Positions 6,932 to 12,542 of a stretch of DNA of 14,420 nt are shown here, piece after piece (position 1 is the stretch's first letter; each line of letters begins with the position of its first letter). A program made the position numbers and the translations under genes. Origin of the DNA: Methanomassiliicoccus sp. UBA6. GTDB lineage: Archaea; Thermoplasmatota; Thermoplasmata; Methanomassiliicoccales; Methanomassiliicoccaceae. The stretch is taken from contig DAVH01000002.1 of assembly GCA_002508545.1 (NCBI GenBank), positions 272 to 14,691 of the forward strand, written 5' to 3'. The notes beneath the pieces are model-generated. The model made no database searches. It was given only the letters and a program-made list of their open reading frames with translations, and was not told the origin of the DNA.

Positions 6932-6976
6932 GATAAAAATCGAATTAATATTATTTCATGCGACCATGAAAAATAT
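6932..6976 (-). terminator. Hairpin and U-run downstream of tRNA-Pro
   Basis: On the minus strand, 40 nt past the tRNA 3' end, TTTCATG/CATGAAA arms (6954-6960 and 6965-6971, loop 4) extend by ATATT/AATAT around one bulged base. A run of five T follows (about 6934-6938 on this strand). U-rich stretches also occur inside 6969-6985. This is a plausible transcript end for the tRNA. Confidence 0.4.
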
Positions 6977-7014
6977 CAAAAATCTCGCGTATTTTTTTTG
7001 ACTGGGTAGAGAAA

Positions 7015-7091
7015 TGGTGGGGCCGTCCAGATTTGAACTGGAGTCACATGGTCCCGAACCATATAGGATGACCAAGCTACCCCACGGCCCC
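7015..7091 (-). tRNA. tRNA-Pro (anticodon CGG), 3' CCA encoded
   Basis: A complete cloverleaf can be drawn. The acceptor GGGGCCG (7091-7085) pairs perfectly with CGGCCCC (7025-7019). The D stem is GGGT/ATCC. The anticodon stem TATGG/CCATG holds the loop TTCGGGA, giving anticodon CGG with G at position 37, as is typical for proline tRNAs. The T stem TCCAG/CTGGA encloses TTCAAAT. The discriminator is A at 7018, and CCA is encoded at 7017-7015. No intron is seen. Confidence 0.95.
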
Positions 7092-7120
7092 ATGGGTAGG
7101 ATGGGCTAATATGGACGGGC

Positions 7121-7136
7121 ATTAAATATCTTTTGC
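7121..7136 (-). promoter_or_regulatory. TATA/BRE promoter of tRNA-Pro
   Basis: On the minus strand AGCAAAAGATATTTAAT combines a purine-rich BRE-like AAAAG with the TATA-like ATATTTAAT. Its centre is about 35 bp before the mature tRNA 5' end, which predicts a short 5' leader trimmed by RNase P. It limits how far the neighbouring tnpB element can extend. Confidence 0.65.
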
Positions 7137-7139
7137 TGG

Positions 7140-7290
7140 TCTGGAGGTTTTTAGAGAGAACCAACATATCTCGTTGCTCGGCCCTAGTGATCTTTGCTCA
7201 AGGGACCAGGCTCGGAGTATCTATTGCCCAGGTTGATCTTGAGCTCGCAGCTGGGCTCAGTGATTTGCTACGGACGCCCGAAACGTCCAC
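7140..7290 (-). ncRNA. Candidate TnpB guide RNA (omegaRNA/reRNA) region
   Basis: TnpB guides usually derive from the 3' end of tnpB and the adjoining right end. Here that stretch holds several possible stems on the minus strand: GGACG/CGTCC (7272-7288, loop 7), TGAGC/GCTCA (7240-7259), and an imperfect GGTCCCT/AGGGCC pair flanking the stop codon. The boundaries are guesses and no expression evidence is available. Confidence 0.3.
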
Positions 7291-8388
7291 CTCATCGCCC
7301 GCCGCATACGGCTGATAGATCGGCAGCCTGCTCGCCTCGGACATGCCAAGGCGAGCAATGATCCTGGAGGCGTTGAGGTCAGCGTCAAGATGGAAGCCGC
7401 ACTTGACACAGTGGAATTCACTTCCCTTCCTGCTCTTCTTGTCGATCCACCCACGCCTCGAGCACCATTGCGAGGTGCAGGTGGAATCGACCAGGACAAC
7501 GGCTTTCCCCAATTCCTCGGCCTTGTACCTGAGGAAGCGCTCCAGCTGGTGATACGCCCAACTGCGTAGCTTTCCATTGGTCCTTCGGTCCAGCCATCGG
7601 CATTTGTTTATTTCGGCCAGATCCTCCAGGGCGAACACTGCAAATTCCGTGTTCGCTATTATTTTCGAGATACGATGGTTCTCGCAGGTGACGAACCGTC
7701 TCTCTCGCCCGGACTGCTTGCGCAGCAGCCTGATCGCCGAGCGAGTGCCTTTCGCCTGCAGCTCCTGCCTATTCTTGGCGTATTTGCCCCGGGTCGCGTT
7801 GATCCTCGAGGAATCGAAGAACATGTTGTTGGAGCAGACCGCCACCCTGTTCAACCCTCGATCGATGCCTAAAGTCTTCCCCTTAACCGGCTCGATGGGG
7901 ATCTTGTTCTCCACGGCCACGCTGAGGTAGAATTGGCGGCTTTTCTTGTTCCAGATCAGAGTGGATAGCTTGCACCGCCAACCTTTGAACTTCTTCAGAT
8001 AGTCGTAAAGAACAACCGGCGCGTGGATACGGCCGTCCACGGAGTAGATACTGACCTTGGCAGAATCGAAGTATACCTTCGCTTCCTTCCAGGGGAATCT
8101 CACCGCCGAGTGCGGCTTTCTTCTCGGCGCCATCCTCATCTTGCACCGTTTGAGCGCTTCACAAGCGGCGTCCTTGGCGCTCTGGATCAGCCCTGCGCCG
8201 AGCCCTGGTACCGCCTGGCGCATCTCGTAGTAGATGGCATACTGGAGCTCTAGCTTTCCACACCTGTGGTGCTCGAACCCCCACCGCGCCGCGTGATCGA
8301 ACGCCTCGGTGTACAACTCCATCGTCCGGAGGAGCGAGCCCTTCTGCTCCTCGGTCAGGATGAGCTTCAGCTTCAGTGTCCTGATCAC
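7198..8388 (-). CDS. tnpB: RNA-guided nuclease TnpB, IS1341/IS605 OrfB family
   Basis: A 396-residue TnpB, the RNA-guided DNA nuclease of IS200/IS605 elements and ancestor of Cas12. The N-terminal IRTLKLKLILTEEQ is typical. RuvC-I is LGIDRGLNRVAV with D176, RuvC-II is VFALEDLAEI with E255, and RuvC-III is HLDADLNASRII with D337, so the catalytic triad is intact. Between II and III lies a zinc knuckle: CTSQWCSRRG (304-313) and HCVKCG (326-331). The usual second cysteine of the first CxxC is arginine (R312), though C304 may substitute. About 55 residues follow RuvC-III as a tail of unknown role. The start is GTG 8388, where family homology begins. There is no tnpA, so mobility in cis is doubtful; the protein may help retain the element or be domesticated. 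The stop codon is TGA. Confidence 0.92.
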   Translation of the reverse strand: MIRTLKLKLILTEEQKGSLLRTMELYTEAFDHAARWGFEHHRCGKLELQYAIYYEMRQAVPGLGAGLIQSAKDAACEALKRCKMRMAPRRKPHSAVRFPWKEAKVYFDSAKVSIYSVDGRIHAPVVLYDYLKKFKGWRCKLSTLIWNKKSRQFYLSVAVENKIPIEPVKGKTLGIDRGLNRVAVCSNNMFFDSSRINATRGKYAKNRQELQAKGTRSAIRLLRKQSGRERRFVTCENHRISKIIANTEFAVFALEDLAEINKCRWLDRRTNGKLRSWAYHQLERFLRYKAEELGKAVVLVDSTCTSQWCSRRGWIDKKSRKGSEFHCVKCGFHLDADLNASRIIARLGMSEASRLPIYQPYAAGDEVDVSGVRSKSLSPAASSRSTWAIDTPSLVP

Positions 8389-8457
8389 GGATGGCCGCCC
8401 GCCGGGGCGCGGTTTCTAGCATCACGCTGCAGTTACGCTGCCCTCGGCCGGAGCAAT

Positions 8458-8465
8458 GAATATTA
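8458..8465 (+). promoter_or_regulatory. TATA-like box for the two-helix membrane protein gene
   Basis: GAATATTA centred at about 8461 predicts transcription start near 8487, only a few bases before ATG 8492, so the message would be almost leaderless. No Shine-Dalgarno is visible ahead of the ATG, in agreement. Confidence 0.45.
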
Positions 8466-8491
8466 GCTCGTAGTTTAATCTCCCCGCGTCC

Positions 8492-9034
8492 ATGAAAGGG
8501 TGGAAAGTGGTGGGGATAGTAGTGATGCTGGTGGCGGTGTCCGCCGTCGGCTGGTACGTGCAGATGACGGTGAACGATCGCTCGCATTCCGGCAACTGGG
8601 GCGATTCGGCCGGCCGGGGGTTCGACATCTACAACCTGCCCCTGGACCCGGCCTATGGCAATTACGTGCGGTTCGAGATCTCCTCGACCGACGGTCGGAC
8701 GGTGGACGTGTACCTCACCGACCAGGACGGGCTGCAAGCGGCGAGGACCGGGGGCGCGTTCGAGTACGACGCCGAGTTCTCGGCCGTGAACACGACGCAC
8801 ATCATCAGGGAGCTTCGGATAAGCGAGTACAGCCAGGTGGTGGTAATGAGCCACGATCCGGACGGGACGGTGAGGGTGGCGTCGTCCGCCGACCAGTCCT
8901 CGTACCCCCTGGAGCTCATGCCGGTCCTCCAGGCCGCCTGGCTTATCTGCCTGGTCGCCAACCTGTTCCTGATCGTGCTGCTGATACAGGCCTGGAAGCG
9001 GTACCGGCGCGAGCGGCGCTCCGGCCTGAGCTAG
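8492..9034 (+). CDS. Hypothetical membrane-anchored extracytoplasmic protein (two helices)
   Basis: A 180-residue protein I do not recognise. A hydrophobic helix at residues 5-26 (KVVGIVVMLVAVSAVGWYV) acts as signal anchor. Residues 27-144 form a polar, probably beta-rich domain with segments such as YVRFEISSTDGRTVDVYLTD and TVRVASS. A second helix spans about residues 146-166, followed by a basic tail KRYRRERR. The positive-inside rule puts both ends in the cytoplasm and the middle domain outside. The layout resembles small archaeal surface proteins with an emp24/GOLD-like or jelly-roll ectodomain, but that is only an impression. It stands alone between tnpB and the mevalonate operon. The stop codon is TAG. 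Confidence 0.72.
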   Translation: MKGWKVVGIVVMLVAVSAVGWYVQMTVNDRSHSGNWGDSAGRGFDIYNLPLDPAYGNYVRFEISSTDGRTVDVYLTDQDGLQAARTGGAFEYDAEFSAVNTTHIIRELRISEYSQVVVMSHDPDGTVRVASSADQSSYPLELMPVLQAAWLICLVANLFLIVLLIQAWKRYRRERRSGLS

Positions 9035-9097
9035 CGCCTCTAGCGAGGGGTCCAGCGGATCGCACGGCCCGGGCGGCCTTTTCTCCTCAACGAAGAT

Positions 9098-9118
9098 TGT
9101 CGTATAGCCCCTACGACA
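9098..9118. promoter_or_regulatory. Operator-like perfect inverted repeat beside the mevalonate operon TATA box
   Basis: TGTCGTA (9098-9104), 7 bp TAGCCCC, TACGACA (9112-9118). The repeat ends 2 bp before the TATA box at 9121, so it covers the BRE where TFB binds. A dimeric repressor here would block initiation. The XRE-type regulator encoded directly downstream is the obvious candidate (inference). Confidence 0.6.
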
Positions 9119-9120
9119 TG

Positions 9121-9128
9121 TATAAATA
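9121..9128 (+). promoter_or_regulatory. TATA box of the mevalonate operon
   Basis: TATAAATA is a near-ideal archaeal TATA box. A start about 25 bp downstream falls near 9149, a few bases ahead of ATG 9153, which decides that start over the GTG codons at 9138, 9141 and 9147. Confidence 0.75.
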
Positions 9129-9152
9129 TGCAGCCAGGTGGTGCCGGTGGGG

Positions 9153-9836
9153 ATGAGAGAGCAGCTGCGCGAGAAGATCGCCGGGGAGATCACGCTCTCC
9201 GCGGACGCCGGCAAGACGATACGGAAGTGGAGGGAGGAGTTCGGGATCTCCCAGCAGGAGCTGGCCCGGCATCTTGACATCTCGCCCTCGGTCATCAGCG
9301 ACTACGAGTCCGGGAGGAGGCGCTCGCCGGGCATCGCCATCATCCGCCGCATGGTGGACGGCCTGATCGACCTGGACGAGGCGTCCGGGTCGAACGTGCT
9401 CAAGCGCTACGACCTCGGGGAGAAGCATGACTGCATCATCAGCATCAACGAGTTCCGGACCAGCATCTCCGCCCAGGACCTGATGGACCTCATCGAGGCG
9501 GAGCCCCTGAACCCCGGCATCGCCCTGGACCGTCACATCCATGGCTACACGGTCATCGATTCCATCAAGGCCATCACCTCGCTCTCGTCGTTCGATTATC
9601 TCAAGATCTACGGATGGTCGTCGGAGCGCGTGCTCATCTTCACCGGCGTGAAGTTCGGCCGCTCGCCCATGATCGCCATCCGCGCCCACCCGCTCAAGCC
9701 GAGCGTCGTCGGCTACCACCGCCCGGAGCACGTGGACCAGCTGGCCATCAAGCTTGCCACGCTGGAGAACATACCGCTCATCAAGATCGACATGCCGGTC
9801 GCCACCATGGTCGACCGGCTGAAGAAGCTTACCTAG
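9153..9836 (+). CDS. XRE-type transcriptional regulator of the mevalonate operon (COG1709-like)
   Basis: A 227-residue DNA-binding protein. Near residues 19-65 it has an XRE/Cro helix-turn-helix: [20 protein letters not shown] followed by [18 protein letters not shown]. The C-terminal domain carries conserved-looking segments [34 protein letters not shown] and [20 protein letters not shown]. This matches the archaeal family (COG1709) found in front of HMG-CoA synthase in many euryarchaea. The C-terminal domain may sense a pathway metabolite, which is not proven. ATG 9153 is chosen because transcription should begin around 9149. It is first in an operon with HMG-CoA synthase, the thiolase homologue and the DUF35 gene. 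Its TAG stop lies inside the Shine-Dalgarno AGGAGG of the next gene. An inverted repeat overlaps its promoter, suggesting autoregulation. Confidence 0.88.
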   Translation: MREQLREKIAGEITLSADAGKTIRKWREEFGISQQELARHLDISPSVISDYESGRRRSPGIAIIRRMVDGLIDLDEASGSNVLKRYDLGEKHDCIISINEFRTSISAQDLMDLIEAEPLNPGIALDRHIHGYTVIDSIKAITSLSSFDYLKIYGWSSERVLIFTGVKFGRSPMIAIRAHPLKPSVVGYHRPEHVDQLAIKLATLENIPLIKIDMPVATMVDRLKKLT

Positions 9837-9846
9837 GAGGAACAGA

Positions 9847-10905
9847 ATGGACGTAGGCATAGTCAGCTACGGGGCCTACCTGCCCCGGTACAGGATAGCG
9901 CCGCAGGAGATCGGCCGGGTATGGGGATCCGACGGGGAGGCGATGAGCCGAAACCTGTTGATCTTCTCCAAGTCCGTGCCCTCGCCGGACGAGGACGTGA
10001 TCACCATCTCGATCGAGGCGGCCAGGAACATGATGCGCCGCTGCGACGTGGACCCCCGGGACATCGGCGCGATATACGTTGGCTCGGAATCCCACCCCTA
10101 CGCGGTCAAGCCGACCGGAACGGTGGTGGCCGAGGCGATAGAAGCGTCCCCGAACCTCACCGTCGCCGATTACGAGTTCGCCTGCAAGGCCGGAACCGCG
10201 GCGATACAGACCTGCATGGGCCTGGTCGGCTCGGGGATGGTCCGGTACGGCGTGGCCATCGGCGCGGACACCTCCCAGGGAGCTCCCGGGGACGCGCTGG
10301 AGTACTCCGCCTCCGCCGGCGGCGCGGCGTACCTCATCGGCGCGGAGAAGGTGGTCGCCCGCATTAACCGCACCTGCTCGTTCACCACCGACACCCCGGA
10401 CTTCTGGAGGCGCGAAGGACAGTGCTACCCGTCGCACGGCGGGCGGTTCACCGGGGAGCCGGCGTACTTCAAGCACATCATGACCGCGGCCAAGAACCTG
10501 CTGGATGCGATGGGGACGAAGCCCTCGGACTACCAGCACGCGGTGTTCCACCAGCCCAACGGCAAGTTCCCGGTGAGAGTGGCGAAGCAGCTGGGCTTCA
10601 GCGAGAAGCAGATCGAGGCCGGCCTGCTCACGCCGTTCATCGGCAACACCTACTCCGGCGCGGTACCGCTCGGCCTGGCGTCGGTGCTCGACATCGCGAA
10701 GCCGGGCGACCGCATCTTCGCCGTGGCCTACGGCTCCGGCGCCGGCTCGGACGCGTTCGACATCACGGTGACGGACGAGATATTGAATTTGAGGCGCGAC
10801 GCCGCCCCGTCGGTCAAGGACCTCGTGGAGAAGAAGAAGTTCCTCGACTACGCGACGTACGCCAAGTATCGCGGCAAGATCAGGATGAAGGGGGGAGCAG
10901 AATGA
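9847..10905 (+). CDS. hmgs: Hydroxymethylglutaryl-CoA synthase, archaeal type
   Basis: It condenses acetyl-CoA with acetoacetyl-CoA to HMG-CoA, the committed route to mevalonate and archaeal isoprenoid lipids. At 352 residues it is the usual archaeal length. The catalytic residues are in place: E82 in [12 protein letters not shown], nucleophile C113 in [13 protein letters not shown], and H235 in [14 protein letters not shown], close to the E80/C111/H233 numbering I recall for the methanogen enzyme. The glycine-rich [14 protein letters not shown] closes the fold. ATG 9847 follows AGGAGG (9835-9840) at a 6-nt spacing. The 3' end overlaps the thiolase gene by ATGA, so the two are translationally coupled. 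In a methanogen homologue this enzyme, the thiolase and the DUF35 protein form one complex that channels acetoacetyl-CoA (Vogeli et al. 2018, from memory). Confidence 0.96.
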   Translation: MDVGIVSYGAYLPRYRIAPQEIGRVWGSDGEAMSRNLLIFSKSVPSPDEDVITISIEAARNMMRRCDVDPRDIGAIYVGSESHPYAVKPTGTVVAEAIEASPNLTVADYEFACKAGTAAIQTCMGLVGSGMVRYGVAIGADTSQGAPGDALEYSASAGGAAYLIGAEKVVARINRTCSFTTDTPDFWRREGQCYPSHGGRFTGEPAYFKHIMTAAKNLLDAMGTKPSDYQHAVFHQPNGKFPVRVAKQLGFSEKQIEAGLLTPFIGNTYSGAVPLGLASVLDIAKPGDRIFAVAYGSGAGSDAFDITVTDEILNLRRDAAPSVKDLVEKKKFLDYATYAKYRGKIRMKGGAE

Positions 10906-12071
10906 GAGAGGTAGCTATCATCGGCATCGGGGACACCAAGTTCGGCGAGCTGTGGGACATGTCGTTCCGCGAGCTCGGCATCCAGGCCGGTCTGGCCGCG
11001 GTGGCCGACGCCAACCTGACGGGCGAGGAGATCGACGCGCTGTACGTCGGCAACATGTCCGCGGGCAAGTACATCGAGCAGGAGCACATCGGGGCGCTCA
11101 TCGCCGACTACTCCGGCATGGCCAGGGACCACATCCCCGCGACCAGGGTCGAGGCGGCCGGCGCGTCCGGCGGACTGGCGTTCCGCCAGGGGTACATGGC
11201 CGTCGCGTCCGGCATGCACGACATCGTCGTGGTGGGCGGGGCGGAGAAGATGACCGACGTCGGGGACGTGCTGTCGACCGAGATCCAGGCGACCGCGGCC
11301 GACCAGCAGTGGGAGACGACCTTCGGGGCCACATTCCCGTCGCTGCACGCCATGATCGCCCGCCGGCACATGTTCGAGTACGGGACCACGAGGGAGCAGC
11401 TCGCGTCGGTGGCGGTGAAGAACCACAAGCACGGCTCGCTGAACCCCAAGGCCCAGTTCCAGAAGGAGATCAAGATGGAGATGGTGACCAGGTCCGCCCC
11501 GGTGGCCGAGCCGCTGGGGATGTTCGACTGCGCCCCGGTCTCGGACGGCGCCGCCGCGGTGGTGCTGTGCCCGCTGGAGCGGGCCAGGAAGTACACCGAC
11601 ACCCCGGTGAAGGTCCTCGGGTCGGGACAGGCCTCCGATACGCTCGCTCTAGCGCACCGGAACAGCATCACCCGCTTCGACGCCACCACCATGGCGGCGA
11701 AGAGGGCGTTCAAGCAGGCGGGGATCACCGCCGCGGACGTGCAGCTCGCCGAGGTGCACGACAACTTCACCATCTCCGAGATCCTGGCGATCGAGGACCT
11801 GGGCTTCTTCCCCAAGGGCACCGGGGGGAAGGCGACCCAGGACGGCATGACCGCGCTGGGCTCGAAGCTCGCGGTCAACACCTCCGGCGGCCTGAAGGCG
11901 CGCGGCGACCCCATGGGGGCCACCGGCATCGCCCAGGTCGTGGAGCTGGTCACCCAGCTCCGCGGCGAGGCGGGGAAGAGGCAGGTCGCCGGCGCCCAGA
12001 TCGGCCTGGCGCACAATGTCGGCGGGACCGGCGCTACCGCCGTGGTCAACGTCCTGGGGAGGGTGAACTGA
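10902..12071 (+). CDS. Thiolase-fold protein of the mevalonate operon, catalytic residues substituted
   Basis: A 389-residue SCP-x/archaeal-type thiolase homologue in the position of the acetoacetyl-CoA thiolase. The fold is well preserved: [88 protein letters not shown] and [12 protein letters not shown]. However, the nucleophile segment reads [10 protein letters not shown], with Gly at residue 87 (codon GGC at 11160-11162) where Cys is expected. The GHP motif reads GDP, with Asp at residue 336 (codon GAC at 11907-11909). The HDCF-type loop reads HDNF (H286-F289). Each key change is one base from the usual codon. Ordinary Claisen thiolase chemistry therefore looks impaired. ATG 10902 overlaps the previous stop and has GGGGGAG upstream. 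It may be a scaffold, a thiolase-like aldolase or a lineage variant. Confidence 0.9.
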   Translation: MREVAIIGIGDTKFGELWDMSFRELGIQAGLAAVADANLTGEEIDALYVGNMSAGKYIEQEHIGALIADYSGMARDHIPATRVEAAGASGGLAFRQGYMAVASGMHDIVVVGGAEKMTDVGDVLSTEIQATAADQQWETTFGATFPSLHAMIARRHMFEYGTTREQLASVAVKNHKHGSLNPKAQFQKEIKMEMVTRSAPVAEPLGMFDCAPVSDGAAAVVLCPLERARKYTDTPVKVLGSGQASDTLALAHRNSITRFDATTMAAKRAFKQAGITAADVQLAEVHDNFTISEILAIEDLGFFPKGTGGKATQDGMTALGSKLAVNTSGGLKARGDPMGATGIAQVVELVTQLRGEAGKRQVAGAQIGLAHNVGGTGATAVVNVLGRVN

Positions 12072-12072
12072 G

Positions 12073-12504
12073 ATGACCGTCGCAAGGTTCTGGAGAGAGA
12101 ACGAGCCGAGGTACAACCTCACGGGAGCGAAGTGCGGCAACTGCGGCCGCCTGTACTTCCCGCCGAGGACGGTGTGCCCGGTGTGCCACAGGAAGAGCAT
12201 CGGGAAGATGGAGCCGTTCAAGCTGAAGGGCACCGGGGAGGTCTTGACCTTCTCCGTGGTCCACGACGCCCCGTCGCAGTTCGAGCTGCAGAAGCCGTAT
12301 GTCATCGCCATCATCCAGATGGACGAGTGCATCCGGGTCACTGGGCAGATCATCGACTGCGAGCCGTCGGAGGTCACCGTCGGCATGAAGGTGCAGGCGG
12401 TCATCAGGAAGCTCGGGGAGGAGGGACCGTCGGGGATCATCCACTACGGCTACAAGTTCATGCCCGTGATCGCCCCCTCGGCTCCCGAGGCCCCGGCCCC
12501 GTAA
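12073..12504 (+). CDS. DUF35 Zn-ribbon/OB-fold acyl-CoA-associated protein
   Basis: A 143-residue protein with the standard DUF35 layout. A short N-terminal helix (VARFWRENEPRYNLTG) leads into a rubredoxin-like zinc ribbon with C21, C24, C35 and C38 (CGNCG and CPVC). An OB-fold runs from about residue 48 to 130 (GTGEVLTFSVVH, PYVIAIIQMDECIRVTGQII, VTVGMKVQAVIR), followed by a Pro/Ala tail. In the methanogen complex the DUF35 protein bridges thiolase and HMG-CoA synthase and provides a shared CoA-binding site; related DUF35 proteins partner thiolase-like aldolases in steroid degradation (both recalled). ATG 12073 lies 1 nt after the thiolase stop, with GGAGGG at 12058-12063 as ribosome site. 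It is the last gene of the operon. Confidence 0.93.
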   Translation: MTVARFWRENEPRYNLTGAKCGNCGRLYFPPRTVCPVCHRKSIGKMEPFKLKGTGEVLTFSVVHDAPSQFELQKPYVIAIIQMDECIRVTGQIIDCEPSEVTVGMKVQAVIRKLGEEGPSGIIHYGYKFMPVIAPSAPEAPAP

Positions 12505-12508
12505 ACCC

Positions 12509-12542
12509 CTTCCTTTTTTCCCGCTTCCCCCCGCTCGGCGGG
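12509..12542 (+). terminator. T-tract terminator of the mevalonate operon
   Basis: TTCCTTTTTTCCC follows the TAA of the DUF35 gene by a few bases, with T6 at 12514-12519. Downstream, CCCGC (12520-12524) can pair with GCGGG (12538-12542). A U-run is enough for archaeal termination, and the convergent gene stops at 12543. Confidence 0.5.

Larger units (their letters stand above)
7140..8410 (-). mobile_element. IS200/IS605-group (IS1341-type) element carrying only tnpB
   Basis: The tnpB gene lies alone with no tnpA transposase nearby. Its base composition is visibly less GC-rich than the flanking genes, consistent with transfer. Elements of this group lack terminal inverted repeats, so the ends cannot be fixed by eye. 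The right end must lie before the tRNA-Pro promoter at about 7136. The left end may include the small hairpin CGCCC-GCCG-GGGCG at 8396-8409, just upstream of the start codon. Confidence 0.5.

Noticed and set aside
7092..7197. Possible target-site duplication or terminal inverted repeats around tnpB
   Set aside because: None found by eye. IS605-group elements make neither, so their absence is uninformative and the ends remain unfixed.
8159..9295. Long minus-strand frame from tnpB into the mevalonate regulator
   Set aside because: It is opposite or out of phase with three supported genes, with low-complexity translation.
10422..10901. 160-codon upstream extension of the thiolase frame into the HMG-CoA synthase gene
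   Set aside because: It would overlap the synthase almost entirely in another frame. The ATGA-coupled start at 10902 with its own ribosome site gives the standard thiolase N-terminus.
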